A DNA stretch of 64,000 bases from the NCBI GenBank assembly GCA_045577075.1, contig JAZNHR010000025.1, positions 86,972 through 150,971 of the forward strand, given 5' to 3'. Below are positions 39,117-47,199 of this stretch, in pieces. Both the position numbers and the translations under genes were made by a program. The number at the start of each line of letters is the position of its first letter. The first letter of the stretch is position 1. Source of the DNA: SIG447 sp045577075. GTDB taxonomy: Bacteria > Bacillota > Clostridia > UMGS1883 > UMGS1540. The notes under the pieces are model-generated. The model was not told the origin of the DNA. It searched no databases and saw only the letters and a list, made by a program, of their open reading frames with translations.

Positions 39117-39848
39117 CTAGAATACTCTCCGCGCGGCATACAGCGAACGGCTTGCCATACTGTCAATACTAATCGTTCGCCCGGTTTGCGGCGCATGAAT
39201 ATATGTTTCGTTTCCAACGTAGATGCCCACGTGCCCCGCACTTCGGAAAAATACAAGGTCACCGGGTTGCAAATCCGCTCTGGCAACCGACCGACCCATT
39301 GCAACCTGGGAATAGGTTGTCCTGGGAAGAGAAATGCCGAAGTGGCGGTATACATACTGGACAAATCCGCTGCAGTCAAAACCGGAAGGGGTGGTGCCGC
39401 CCCAAACATAGGGGACACCGATGAAATTCTTTGCGTAGGAAACGATTTGGCTTCCCATGGAAGAATTATAAGATGTGGCCGCCGGCACACTGCTCGAAGA
39501 AGAGGACGAACCGCTCGGACGGGAGGAAGAGCCGGAAGAAGAGGGACGCTGTATGACAATAGGCGTCGGTTCCGGAACCTGGCTTCGGTCAAACACAATC
39601 AGGTCCTTATGAACATAGCCGAGCTCGTCACCAATACGAATCTTGCACCAAGACCCTTCTGTTTTCACAACGGAAACAGGGTCTGCAAGATAAAGCTCAC
39701 CAACAACATTTGCATCCATAGCAGGAACCTGCCGGACGTTTATGACATCCCCTGCGGCAAAGCCGGTGGTGTCCGCCGAAGCCGCCATGGCAAATAACAT
39801 GGTAAGACCTAAAGCCGCTGCGGCAGCTATGGCAAATTTTTTAAACAT
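39117..39848 (-). CDS. SH3-NlpC/P60 cell-wall endopeptidase (paralogue 1)
   Basis: A 243-residue secreted peptidoglycan hydrolase. Signal peptide (about residues 1-26, ending AASA), one bacterial SH3 domain (about 30-90: DVINVRQVPAMDANVVGEL, GSWCKIRIGDELGYVHKDL), a Ser-rich linker (about 105-128) and a NlpC/P60 domain with catalytic Cys in SGFDCSGFV, His in GHVGIYVG and a second His in TYIHAPQTG. Such enzymes cut D-Glu to diamino-acid bonds in wall peptides. GGAGG is 6 bases from ATG 39848. It has its own promoter and shares domain order and C-terminal sequence with the next gene upstream. Confidence 0.92.
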   Translation of the reverse strand: MFKKFAIAAAAALGLTMLFAMAASADTTGFAAGDVINVRQVPAMDANVVGELYLADPVSVVKTEGSWCKIRIGDELGYVHKDLIVFDRSQVPEPTPIVIQRPSSSGSSSRPSGSSSSSSSVPAATSYNSSMGSQIVSYAKNFIGVPYVWGGTTPSGFDCSGFVQYVYRHFGISLPRTTYSQVAMGRSVARADLQPGDLVFFRSAGHVGIYVGNETYIHAPQTGRTISIDSMASRSLYAARRVF

Positions 39849-39885
39849 AAAAAACCTCCATTTTTGTCTCAAAGCTTACCTTATA

Positions 39886-39914
39886 AGTATAACACAAATG
39901 TGCAAAAATGTCAA
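39886..39914 (-). promoter_or_regulatory. Promoter of NlpC/P60 paralogue 1
   Basis: TTGACA (39909-39914) and TATACT (39886-39891) on the minus strand, 17-base spacer, partly inside the gap after the second paralogue. Confidence 0.82.
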
Positions 39915-39920
39915 ACTGTA

Positions 39921-40568
39921 TTAAAAAATACGGCGTGCAGCAATCACAGTACGATCGAGAGGGTCAATCGAAACCGTGCGCCCGGTTTGCGGTGCATGAA
40001 TATATGTGTTATTTCCGGCATAAATGCCTACATGGCCGCCGCCACGGAAAAAGAGCAGGTCGCCGGGTTCTAAAGCCGAGGTGTTGACGGCATAGCCGCT
40101 ATACATCTGGCTGTAAGAGGTACGGGGAAGGTTTACACCGAAATATGCGTAAACATATTTTACAAAACCGCTGCAATCAAAGCCGGAAGGGGAAGAGCCG
40201 CCGTACCGATAAGGGACGCCTAAAAAATTCTTGGCGTAGGCGAGAATGTTTTCGCCCGCCGTAGGTGCGGTTTCTTCTGCCGGCATAGCCTCTGCGGGTA
40301 CCGATTCAGCAGGGGCAGCTTCCGTAGCCGTTACATAATCCCCAAATACATACCCGATACCATCACCATACTGAATGCGGTACCAGCCATTTTCTGCGCC
40401 GAGTACTGTTACGGTTTCACCATAGGCGAGTCTGCCAATGACGGTGCTGTTGGGACTTTGGCGCACATTTAAAGAGCTCGCAGTAACGGTACCCTGGGCG
40501 GCCAAAGCGGTTGTAGTTGTAAAAAATAGCATGGCAGCAGTCAGTGCTGCACTGATTTTTAATTTCAT
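39921..40568 (-). CDS. SH3-NlpC/P60 cell-wall endopeptidase (paralogue 2)
   Basis: A 215-residue secreted enzyme with the same plan as its neighbour: signal peptide (about residues 1-23, ending ALAAQ), one SH3 domain (about 25-80: SSLNVRQSPNSTVIGRL, GWYRIQYGDGIGYV), a short Ala/Glu/Pro-rich linker instead of the Ser-rich one, and NlpC/P60 with the same catalytic FDCSGFV, GHVGIYAG and YIHAPQTGR segments. AAAGGA precedes ATG 40568. The two genes look like a tandem duplication that has diverged mainly in the linker and SH3 domain. Each has a separate promoter. Confidence 0.92.
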   Translation of the reverse strand: MKLKISAALTAAMLFFTTTTALAAQGTVTASSLNVRQSPNSTVIGRLAYGETVTVLGAENGWYRIQYGDGIGYVFGDYVTATEAAPAESVPAEAMPAEETAPTAGENILAYAKNFLGVPYRYGGSSPSGFDCSGFVKYVYAYFGVNLPRTSYSQMYSGYAVNTSALEPGDLLFFRGGGHVGIYAGNNTYIHAPQTGRTVSIDPLDRTVIAARRIF

Positions 40569-40624
40569 AAAAAATTCCTTTCTGTTTCGCGAAAAGCACT
40601 TCTCACGGAACGCTGACAGTACAC

Positions 40625-40653
40625 AGTATAACATAAATATTTCATTTTGTCAA
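40625..40653 (-). promoter_or_regulatory. Promoter of NlpC/P60 paralogue 2
   Basis: TTGACA (40648-40653) and TATACT (40625-40630) on the minus strand, 17-base spacer. TTGTTAA lies just upstream of the -35. Confidence 0.82.
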
Positions 40654-40774
40654 ACTTTTTTAACAATTTCTTAAATCAAAATGAAAAAAGTGGCTCATAA
40701 AACAGGCTGAAATGTGCTGTTTTACTGGGTTTTCAATAAGAAAACAGAAAAATAAAAATGTAATAATTTAATGC

Positions 40775-40803
40775 TTGTAATTTTTTAAAATATCTGGTAT
40801 GCT
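40775..40803 (+). promoter_or_regulatory. Promoter of tsaD
   Basis: TTGTAA (40775-40780) and TATGCT (40798-40803), 17-base spacer, about 30 bases from the tsaD start. Confidence 0.65.
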
Positions 40804-40833
40804 ATATACAAAGAAGGAGAAAAGAGGATTTGT

Positions 40834-41820
40834 ATGACATATATTTTAGGCATTGAATCGTCTTGTGATGAAACGGCGGCATCTGTTACCTTAGACGGGC
40901 GTACCGTACTGAGTGACGTTGTGTATTCCCAGGCGGATATTCATAAAAAATACGGCGGCGTTGTGCCGGAAATTGCATCGCGGAATCATATTCTGTCCGT
41001 CACACAGGTGATTGAGGAAGCTATCAAGCAAGCAGGGATAAAAAAAGAAGACCTTTCGGCGGTGGCAGCAACGGTGCGGCCGGGGCTGATCGGCGCCCTT
41101 CTTGTGGGGCTTTCTGCCGCAAAAGGCTTTGCCTATGCGATTGGTAAACCCTTGGTGCCCGTCAACCACCTTCACGGCCATATTGCGGCAAATTATATTG
41201 CTAATTTGGATTTGGAGCCGCCCTTTATTTGCCTCGTTGCCTCCGGCGGACACAGCCATGTGGTGGAAGTTACCGACTATAACGAATTTTCTGTGCTTGG
41301 CGCTACTATGGACGATGCGGCAGGAGAAGCCTTTGATAAAGTGGCAAGAGTGCTGGGGCTTGGCTACCCCGGCGGTCCCCTTGTCAGCCGGTGTGCCGAA
41401 GGCGGTAGAGAAACGATTCCGTTCCCCCGTCCCATTCAGGGGCTTGATTTTAGCTTTAGCGGCGTAAAAACTGCGGTCATAAATCATGTGCATCGTGCAG
41501 AACAAAAAGGGGAACCTATTATAAAAGAAGATATAGCAGCATCCTTTCAGGCGGCAATTGTGGATGTACTCACGACCGTGACGATAGAAGCCGCCAAACA
41601 AAAGGGCATGAAAAAGATTGCCTTGGCAGGCGGCGTTGCGGCAAATACCTGCCTTCGAAATTCCCTTGCCACAGCGACAGAACGAAACGGGATGACCCTT
41701 TATATGCCGCCGCTCTCTCTTTGTACGGACAACGGGGCCATGATTTCCTGCGCCGGGTATTACGCGTACAAAAACGGCGAGAGGGCACCCCTTAGCCAAA
41801 ATGCCTTTGCATCCTTATAA
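40834..41820 (+). CDS. tsaD: tRNA threonylcarbamoyladenosine transferase TsaD
   Basis: A 328-residue TsaD (Gcp/YgjD) that transfers the threonylcarbamoyl group to A37 of ANN-decoding tRNAs. Motifs: LGIESSCDETAASV at the start, VNHLHGHIAAN metal-binding histidines near 110, VASGGHSHVV, LGATMDDAAGEAFDKVAR and the C-terminal ALAGGVAANTCLR and CTDNGAMI. GAGGAT is 6 bases from ATG. The usual partners tsaB and tsaE are not adjacent. Its terminator follows at once. Confidence 0.96.
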   Translation: MTYILGIESSCDETAASVTLDGRTVLSDVVYSQADIHKKYGGVVPEIASRNHILSVTQVIEEAIKQAGIKKEDLSAVAATVRPGLIGALLVGLSAAKGFAYAIGKPLVPVNHLHGHIAANYIANLDLEPPFICLVASGGHSHVVEVTDYNEFSVLGATMDDAAGEAFDKVARVLGLGYPGGPLVSRCAEGGRETIPFPRPIQGLDFSFSGVKTAVINHVHRAEQKGEPIIKEDIAASFQAAIVDVLTTVTIEAAKQKGMKKIALAGGVAANTCLRNSLATATERNGMTLYMPPLSLCTDNGAMISCAGYYAYKNGERAPLSQNAFASL

Positions 41821-41826
41821 CAAATA

Positions 41827-41863
41827 AAGGGGCGGCCGAGAATATTTCTCGGTGCCCCTTTTC
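41827..41863 (+). terminator. Intrinsic terminator of tsaD
   Basis: GGGGC..CCGAGAA / TTCTCGG.GCCCC stem with small mismatches, followed by TTTTC, just after the tsaD stop. Confidence 0.85.
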
Positions 41864-41926
41864 TATATAATCAGCCGCGGCTGTACAGTAGTATTTTATG
41901 AAGTGCCGCAGAAAAGAGTGAACGAA

Positions 41927-42646
41927 ATGAAGCCGGTTTTAACACCAAATTTACCGAAGGAACCTGTAACTGTGGCCGTATCGGCACTGGAAATAGAAGG
42001 TGTTCTTTGTATAAACCCGCCCGCCCTTTCCGCTTTGCCGCCGTCTATGGCAAGGCATGCGGATTTACAACTTTGCCACATCGGCGGCGTCTATTTACTT
42101 GCGGCACCCGAGGTCTATGCGTATTATCAGGAAAAGCTTTCGCCGTTTGGTTTTAAAGTCCTAAAGGGCGAAACACGAATTGGCAGTACCTACCCCGAGG
42201 ATGCGGCATATAATATAGCGAGAGTTGGGAATGTAGCCTTTCATAACCCCGAGATTACCGACCCTGTTGCACTTTCTTTTTTTAAAAAGCAGGGAATTTC
42301 CGTAATTCCCGTAAAACAAGGGTACGCGAAATGTGCCGTCTTGCCAATTGACGAAAAAACGTTCATTACAGCCGACGGCGGCATCGCAAAAGCGGCGAAA
42401 GGTGAGGGGTTTACGGTTTTGGAAATTACACCCGGCGGTATTTCACTTCCCGGGTTTTCCTACGGATTTTTGGGTGGTGCCGCCGGAAAGCTTTCCAAAG
42501 ATACGGTATATATAACGGGGAGCCTGGCACTGCATCCGGATTATAAAAAAATTTTTGATTTTTTGCAGGAAAGGGGCATAAAAATCCGAGAAGGACGCAT
42601 TCCTATACCCATGGACACAGGTAGCGTATTACCGCTTGTAACATAG
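41927..42646 (+). CDS. DUF6873 family (guanidine-modifying-enzyme fold) protein
   Basis: A 239-residue cytoplasmic protein that I recognise as the DUF6873 family of Clostridia, thought to share the fold of guanidine-modifying enzymes. Seen: STYPEDAAYNIARVGNVAFHNPEITDP, VKQGYAKCAVLPIDEKTFITADGGIAKAA (conserved Lys-Gln-Gly-Tyr and Cys), ITPGGISLPGFSYGFLGGAAGKLSKDTVYITGSLALHPDY. The family function is unknown. The start at 41927 is a choice by similarity (MKPVLTPNLPKEPV); no strong SD is present. It is followed 16 bases later by ytxC. Confidence 0.65.
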   Translation: MKPVLTPNLPKEPVTVAVSALEIEGVLCINPPALSALPPSMARHADLQLCHIGGVYLLAAPEVYAYYQEKLSPFGFKVLKGETRIGSTYPEDAAYNIARVGNVAFHNPEITDPVALSFFKKQGISVIPVKQGYAKCAVLPIDEKTFITADGGIAKAAKGEGFTVLEITPGGISLPGFSYGFLGGAAGKLSKDTVYITGSLALHPDYKKIFDFLQERGIKIREGRIPIPMDTGSVLPLVT

Positions 42647-42662
42647 GGAAGGAGAGAAAGAA

Positions 42663-43460
42663 TTGCAGCATAGACTATCGGTGACGGGAACTTTGCCAAA
42701 AGAGAGCATTCCCGTACTCCGTGGCATAGAAGTGGAGGGAAACCAAAGCGGCATTACGTTTACCGCCGCTTCCTCCGAAGAGATGAGAAGCCTCAAGCGC
42801 ATGCTTTCGTTTTCGCTTGCGGATATGATTACACAGGAATATGAACCAAAGCGGCTGGCAGATATGATTGATACGGCGCATCCGTACCTTTTGCCCGAGG
42901 AACGCCGCGAGGTGCTTAAAAGTGCCAGCCTTGCCATGCAGAAGCTGCCGGCAAACGAGCGCACCCATTATATTGAAAATCGGCTATATACATTTTTGAC
43001 CGACAGCGAGGTGCTGTCCATTGACGGCTTCGTCAATTTTCGCCTCAAGGACTATAAGGAACGGCTCCGCACGGCGGCAGAGGAAGCGGCGGCAGTATAC
43101 ATGGCGGAAAAGGAGTACGAGGAATTTATAACGCTTTTAAAATATTTCGTTTATATGCAGCCATCACAGCTTTCCGTTTTACATGCGATTATCAAAAAAG
43201 ACGGTAGCTTTCGTATTTTAAATGAAGAAGAGGAAGATGTAACGGATACACTTTCGGCAGATTTTGTGCAGGCGGATATGGGAATTCTCTCCTCGGACGA
43301 TTTGCTTATAAGCCTTCTGATTAGTCTTGCACCGCGGGAAATTGTACTCCATGGTGTGCAGAATTTTAAAAATACAAACGTACCGGAAACGGTTTTTAAA
43401 GTGTTTGGAAGACGTGTTCGGCTTTGTGAAATGTGTCCAATTTGTAAAAATGAAATGTAA
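42663..43460 (+). CDS. YtxC-like sporulation protein
   Basis: A 265-residue protein of the YtxC family, associated with sporulation in Bacillota. The diagnostic stretch is VLSIDGFVNFRLKDYKERL followed by YMAEKEYEEFITLLKYFVYMQP (about residues 118-165). The rest is helical with no catalytic motif; the C-terminus ends in a CEMCPICKNEM cysteine pair pattern. It starts at TTG 42663, 8 bases after AAGGAG. The gene lies directly behind the DUF6873 gene and is probably cotranscribed with it. Confidence 0.75.
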   Translation: MQHRLSVTGTLPKESIPVLRGIEVEGNQSGITFTAASSEEMRSLKRMLSFSLADMITQEYEPKRLADMIDTAHPYLLPEERREVLKSASLAMQKLPANERTHYIENRLYTFLTDSEVLSIDGFVNFRLKDYKERLRTAAEEAAAVYMAEKEYEEFITLLKYFVYMQPSQLSVLHAIIKKDGSFRILNEEEEDVTDTLSADFVQADMGILSSDDLLISLLISLAPREIVLHGVQNFKNTNVPETVFKVFGRRVRLCEMCPICKNEM

Positions 43461-43473
43461 ATGCAAAAAACAC

Positions 43474-43502
43474 TTGCAAGGCAAATAAAATACTGGTATA
43501 AT
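43474..43502 (+). promoter_or_regulatory. Promoter of the LppM-like lipoprotein gene
   Basis: TTGCAA (43474-43479) and TATAAT (43497-43502), 17-base spacer. Confidence 0.8.
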
Positions 43503-43532
43503 ATTCCTATTAGATATAGGAGGCATTAAAAA

Positions 43533-44483
43533 ATGAAAAAAATAGCAGTTTTACTCGCAGTCGTCCTGCTTGTATCTATGCTTGGCGGTTGCTATAAGTC
43601 GGATGTGGTATTTGATTTTGGCGTGGGCGGCGACGTGGAGATTACATCTACAGTTGTTGCACCGGCTGAAACCTATGCCCAAATGGGCTTCCCCAGTCTT
43701 GACCAGCATTACAACGATTTTGGTATTGATGCAATAAACGAAAAAATTGAAAATCCAGATGAAAAGATTAAGTTGGAAAGAGTGGATGCCAGCGGCAATG
43801 TATTGCCGGAGGGCACGCAACTGCCTACGGACGGCAGCATGGTAGGCACACGGATGCGCGCAAAGTATGAAACGCTTTCTGCTGCGAAAAATTCCATGGT
43901 ATTTCAGCATAATTTAATGATTACACCGCTTACGAAGGATGAATCGGGGTACGGACTTGAGGTGCAGGAAAAGCACGGTCTTATCGGTACAAAGTATGTT
44001 GTTTCTGGCAAAATCCATGTGCAGGGCAGCGAAATGCATCAGCTTTATTCCGCACAGCTTGTTGAGGCAAATCCAAACGTACTGGACGCAGCTTCCAGCA
44101 CGGTGACCTTTAAGTTTCCACTTTGCTACGGTAAAAACGGCGACAAATCCTTTGTGGGCACATCGCTTTCCTATGGTGTAACAAAGGATGCACCGCAAAC
44201 GGACGTTTATTTTGAAGTGACAGTACTCAATCCCTTGGTACTCGGCATGGCAATCGCCATTTTAGTTCTTCTTGCCATCATTTTGGTGCTGGTACTCAAA
44301 AAGAAAAAGGATACGCCGGATGCTTTCTTTGTAGATGCAGATGGCAACGAAATCCCTGTGTTTGACGTAGAAGATACGGAAGACGAAGGGGAAGAGGCTA
44401 TCCTCGAGGCGACAGATATCGAAGAAATAGAAGAAACCGAGGCACTCGAAGAAGCTGAAGAAACGGAAGAGAATAACGAATAA
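43533..44483 (+). CDS. Membrane-anchored lipoprotein, LppM-like
   Basis: A 316-residue protein. N-terminal signal peptide with lipobox SMLGGC (Cys20), an extracellular beta-rich domain (about 25-225) resembling LppM-type domains, one transmembrane helix (about 232-254, LVLGMAIAILVLLAIILVLVL), a KKKK stop-transfer patch and a cytoplasmic tail of about 60 residues in which nearly half are Glu or Asp (from DTEDEGEE on). With both a lipid anchor and a transmembrane helix it is tied to the membrane at both ends of the outer domain. SD AGGAGG is 8 bases from ATG. Single-gene unit with its own promoter and terminator. No function can be assigned. Confidence 0.6.
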   Translation: MKKIAVLLAVVLLVSMLGGCYKSDVVFDFGVGGDVEITSTVVAPAETYAQMGFPSLDQHYNDFGIDAINEKIENPDEKIKLERVDASGNVLPEGTQLPTDGSMVGTRMRAKYETLSAAKNSMVFQHNLMITPLTKDESGYGLEVQEKHGLIGTKYVVSGKIHVQGSEMHQLYSAQLVEANPNVLDAASSTVTFKFPLCYGKNGDKSFVGTSLSYGVTKDAPQTDVYFEVTVLNPLVLGMAIAILVLLAIILVLVLKKKKDTPDAFFVDADGNEIPVFDVEDTEDEGEEAILEATDIEEIEETEALEEAEETEENNE

Positions 44484-44487
44484 GTGT

Positions 44488-44514
44488 AAAAGACCGGCAT
44501 TGCCGGTCTTTTAT
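44488..44514 (+). terminator. Intrinsic terminator
   Basis: AAAGACCGGC / GCCGGTCTTT stem followed by TATA, just after the lipoprotein stop. Confidence 0.85.
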
Positions 44515-44525
44515 ATATGCGAAAT

Positions 44526-44544
44526 TGTGAAAAAATTTGACAAA
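44526..44544 (+). promoter_or_regulatory. Possible Rex operator overlapping the icd promoter
   Basis: TTGTGAA-N5-TTGACAA: the left half matches TTGTNAA and the right half TTNACAA, the halves of a Rex site, but with one extra spacer base compared with the standard 18-bp operator. It overlaps the -35 of the dehydrogenase-rex promoter, which fits autorepression by Rex. Confidence 0.45.
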
Positions 44545-44565
44545 CCCTGCCAATCTGTGTATAAT
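44537..44565 (+). promoter_or_regulatory. Promoter of the isocitrate dehydrogenase-rex operon
   Basis: TTGACA (44537-44542) and TATAAT (44560-44565), 17-base spacer. Confidence 0.85.
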
Positions 44566-44604
44566 ATACTTTGTGAAAATAAACCCTCGAAAGGATGAAC
44601 AAAA

Positions 44605-45762
44605 ATGGACAAAGTACAAGTAGCTGCAGAGAAATTCAGTGCACTTATCCGCTCACAGCTCGAACGTGTAGAGAGGATGAAAGCGGAAAAGGATTTCATC
44701 GATTATAATAAGCTCGATACGATTATTATCGGTATTGTCGGCGGTGACGGCATTGGCCCTGCTATCACGGCACAGGCACACAGAATTTTAGAATATCTCC
44801 TGGCTGACGAAGCGCGCGCCGGGAAGGTAGAATTTCGCGTCATTGACGGGCTGACCATTGAAAACCGCGTAAAAGCCATGCAGGCAATTCCGGACGATGT
44901 CATGGAAGAACTGAAGGCTTGCCACGTGCTTTTAAAAGGCCCCACCACCACACCGCGCGCAGGCGACCCCTGGCCGAATATTGAAAGTGCAAACGTTGCC
45001 ATGCGAAAGGCTCTTGACCTTTTTGCAAACGTGCGCCCCGTAAAGGTTACCGAACAGGGGATTGACTGGACGTTCTTCAGAGAAAACACGGAAGGCTCCT
45101 ATGCCCTCGGCTCCAGCGGTGTACACATTGACGAAGATTTGGCATTTGATTTTTGCGTTACCACCACGGAAGGCACAGAGCGCATCGCCCGTGCTGCTTT
45201 CGAATATGCAAAGAAAACAGGGAAAACCCGCGTGTCCATCGTAACCAAGGCAAATGTTGTTAAAACCACGGACGGTAAGTTCTTAAATATCTGTAAGGAA
45301 ATCGGCAAGGAATACCCGGGTATTGAAGTGGATGACTGGTATATCGATATTATGACGGCAAAGCTTGTAGACGAAAAACGCCGTCAGCAGTTCCAAGTAC
45401 TGATTCTCCCGAATCTTTACGGCGATATTTTAACGGACGAAGCTGCAGAATTCCAGGGCGGTGTTGGCACAGCAGGTAGCTCCAACATGGGCAAACGGTA
45501 TGCAATGTTCGAGGCCATTCACGGCTCGGCGCCCCGTATGGTAGAAGAGGGCCGCGCACAGTATGCAGACCCCTGTAGCATTATCAGAGCTGCAGCAATG
45601 CTTCTCGAGCACATCGGCTTTGTGACACAGGCAGAGCGTCTTACAAAGGCACTGGATAAGTGTATGTTTGAAGAAAAGAAGCTTGTCATGACAGGCCGCG
45701 CAGACGGCGCCACAAGTGCAGAGTTTGCCGACTATGTAATGGAGACAATTCAAAATTTATAA
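44605..45762 (+). CDS. Isocitrate/isopropylmalate dehydrogenase family (probably NAD(P)-isocitrate dehydrogenase)
   Basis: A 385-residue decarboxylating dehydrogenase. The family is clear from IIGIVGGDGIGPAIT near residue 40, KGPTTTPRAGDPWPNIESANVAMRKALDLFANVRPV, FFRENTEGSYALG and the metal/substrate stretch LILPNLYGDILTDEAAEFQGGVGTAGSSNMG. The ESANVAMR loop has the small residue expected for isocitrate rather than the Leu-rich isopropylmalate loop, and no leu genes are nearby, so isocitrate is favoured. AAAGGA precedes ATG. It is the first gene of a two-gene operon with the NADH sensor Rex, which fits an enzyme whose level follows redox state. Confidence 0.8.
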   Translation: MDKVQVAAEKFSALIRSQLERVERMKAEKDFIDYNKLDTIIIGIVGGDGIGPAITAQAHRILEYLLADEARAGKVEFRVIDGLTIENRVKAMQAIPDDVMEELKACHVLLKGPTTTPRAGDPWPNIESANVAMRKALDLFANVRPVKVTEQGIDWTFFRENTEGSYALGSSGVHIDEDLAFDFCVTTTEGTERIARAAFEYAKKTGKTRVSIVTKANVVKTTDGKFLNICKEIGKEYPGIEVDDWYIDIMTAKLVDEKRRQQFQVLILPNLYGDILTDEAAEFQGGVGTAGSSNMGKRYAMFEAIHGSAPRMVEEGRAQYADPCSIIRAAAMLLEHIGFVTQAERLTKALDKCMFEEKKLVMTGRADGATSAEFADYVMETIQNL

Positions 45763-45778
45763 GAATGGCGATATAGCT

Positions 45779-46414
45779 ATGAAAAAAATTTCCAAAATGG
45801 TGATACGGCGCCTGCCGCGGTATTTCCGCTACTTAAGTGACCTGAAGGCCGCAGGCGTGGAACGTATATCCTCCACAGAGCTCGCGGAGAAAATGCACGT
45901 AACGGCTTCCCAAATCCGGCAGGACTTAAACTGCTTTGGCGGATTCGGTCAGCAGGGGTACGGCTATAATGTAGACCAGCTCCACGATGCGATTGCCGAT
46001 ATTCTAGGTCTTTCAAAAAAGTATAAGATGATTATTATCGGCGCAGGGAATCTCGGCCATGCCCTTGCAAACTATGCAGGGTTTGTGCGCCGCGGCTTTT
46101 GCCTTGTGGGCATGTTTGATGTAAGCCCCGATGTTGTAGGGACCACCATTCACGGCATAAAGGTAGAGCACGTGGACAATCTGGAAGCGTTTTGCGAAAG
46201 AGAGAAGCCGGAAATTGCGGTCTTAACCGTTTCAAAACCGGCGGCCGTGGAGGTTGCAAACCGTCTGCCGGGTCTGGGGATTCGCGGCCTTTGGAATTTT
46301 TCCTTTATGGAACTTGAGGCACCGGAAGGCATCTACGTGGAAAACGTGCATTTGAGCGACAGCCTCATGACGCTTTCCCAGCATATCACCGCCGGAAAAA
46401 AAGAAGAAAAGTAG
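45779..46414 (+). CDS. rex: Redox-sensing transcriptional repressor Rex
   Basis: A 211-residue Rex that represses fermentation genes until NADH rises. Winged helix in residues 1-75 (IRRLPRYFRYLSDLKAAGVERISSTELAEKM, SQIRQDLNCFGGFGQQGYGYNV), Rossmann NAD(H) domain with MIIIGAGNLGHALANY near 83-98, and the C-terminal swapped helix. No strong SD precedes the ATG; coupling to the dehydrogenase 17 bases upstream is possible. A Rex-like dyad lies over the operon promoter. Confidence 0.94.
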   Translation: MKKISKMVIRRLPRYFRYLSDLKAAGVERISSTELAEKMHVTASQIRQDLNCFGGFGQQGYGYNVDQLHDAIADILGLSKKYKMIIIGAGNLGHALANYAGFVRRGFCLVGMFDVSPDVVGTTIHGIKVEHVDNLEAFCEREKPEIAVLTVSKPAAVEVANRLPGLGIRGLWNFSFMELEAPEGIYVENVHLSDSLMTLSQHITAGKKEEK

Positions 46415-46448
46415 CAGAAAAATATTTTTAATAAATAGAAAAAAAGAG

Positions 46449-46477
46449 TTGACAAGGCAAAAAAAGTATGGTATCAT
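46449..46477 (+). promoter_or_regulatory. Promoter of rplU-prp-rpmA
   Basis: TTGACA (46449-46454) and TATCAT (46472-46477), 17-base spacer, right upstream of the L21 leader. Confidence 0.8.
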
Positions 46478-46482
46478 AAACT

Positions 46483-46555
46483 GTAACCGCATAGAACGGG
46501 TTTTAAAAGCATGCGTGCTTACCCCATATAGCGAGTCCGTGATATAGGAGGTGTA
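46483..46555 (+). promoter_or_regulatory. L21 leader RNA
   Basis: The segment between the promoter and rplU has the blocks I associate with the Bacillota L21 leader: AACCGCATAGAACGGGTT, then GTGCTTACCCCATATAGCG and GAGTCCGTGATATAGGAGG. In that leader L21 is thought to bind its own message. ACCGC and ACGGGTT/ACCC elements can pair around the central part. Confidence 0.7.
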
Positions 46556-46561
46556 TGTAGA

Positions 46562-46873
46562 ATGTACGCAATTATTAAGACAGGCGGCAAGCAGTACAAG
46601 GTTTCTGAAGGAGACGTTGTATACATCGAAAAGCTGGAAGCAGAAGAAGGCGCATCCGTAAAGTTCGAAGAAGTGCTGGCCGTAGGTAACGGTGCCGATT
46701 TAAAATGCGGCGCTCCCTTTGTAGCCGGTGCAGAAGTAACTGCTAAGGTTCTTAAGAACGGCAAGGCAAAGAAGGTCCTTATCTTCAAGTACAAGCCGAA
46801 AAAAGGCTATAGAAGAAGACAGGGTCACCGTCAGCCGTACACAAAGGTTCAAATCGAAAAGATTAACGGCTAA
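46562..46873 (+). CDS. rplU: 50S ribosomal protein L21
   Basis: A 103-residue L21 (MYAIIKTGGKQYKVSEGD start; KYKPKKGYRRRQGHRQPYTKVQI end), standard length. AGGAGG stands about 9 bases before ATG. Its stop overlaps the prp start (taATGa). The leader suggests autoregulation of the operon rplU-prp-rpmA. Confidence 0.97.
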   Translation: MYAIIKTGGKQYKVSEGDVVYIEKLEAEEGASVKFEEVLAVGNGADLKCGAPFVAGAEVTAKVLKNGKAKKVLIFKYKPKKGYRRRQGHRQPYTKVQIEKING

Positions 46874-47193
46874 TGACAACGGTAGAATTGAAAAGGACGG
46901 AAAATAAAATTACGGCGTTTACCGTAAGTGGCCACAGCGGCTATGCGGAAGAAGGAGAGGACATTGTCTGTGCTTCTGTCTCGAGCGTGGTGTGGTGTAC
47001 GGTGAATGGTCTTTCGGAAATCGCAGGCTTGCCTGTAGAATACGAAAGCCGTGACGGTTTTGTGTCCTGCACAGTACCGCCCCTTTCCCCTTCGGAAAGA
47101 GAAAAGGCGGATATACTCCTTGAAAGCATGGCTACGTTTTTGGCAACGCTTTCCGGGCAGTATGGGAACTTCGTAAAAGTAATGGAGGTGTAA
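46873..47193 (+). CDS. prp: Ribosomal-processing cysteine protease Prp
   Basis: A 106-residue Prp (YsxB family). The catalytic His lies in VSGHSGYAEEGEDIVCAS and the catalytic Cys in the same block (IVCAS), as in the characterised S. aureus enzyme. It removes the N-terminal extension of L27 encoded by the next gene. It overlaps rplU by one base and is followed by rpmA after 6 bases, so enzyme and substrate are made together. Confidence 0.93.
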   Translation: MTTVELKRTENKITAFTVSGHSGYAEEGEDIVCASVSSVVWCTVNGLSEIAGLPVEYESRDGFVSCTVPPLSPSEREKADILLESMATFLATLSGQYGNFVKVMEV

Positions 47194-47199
47194 TCCGAA

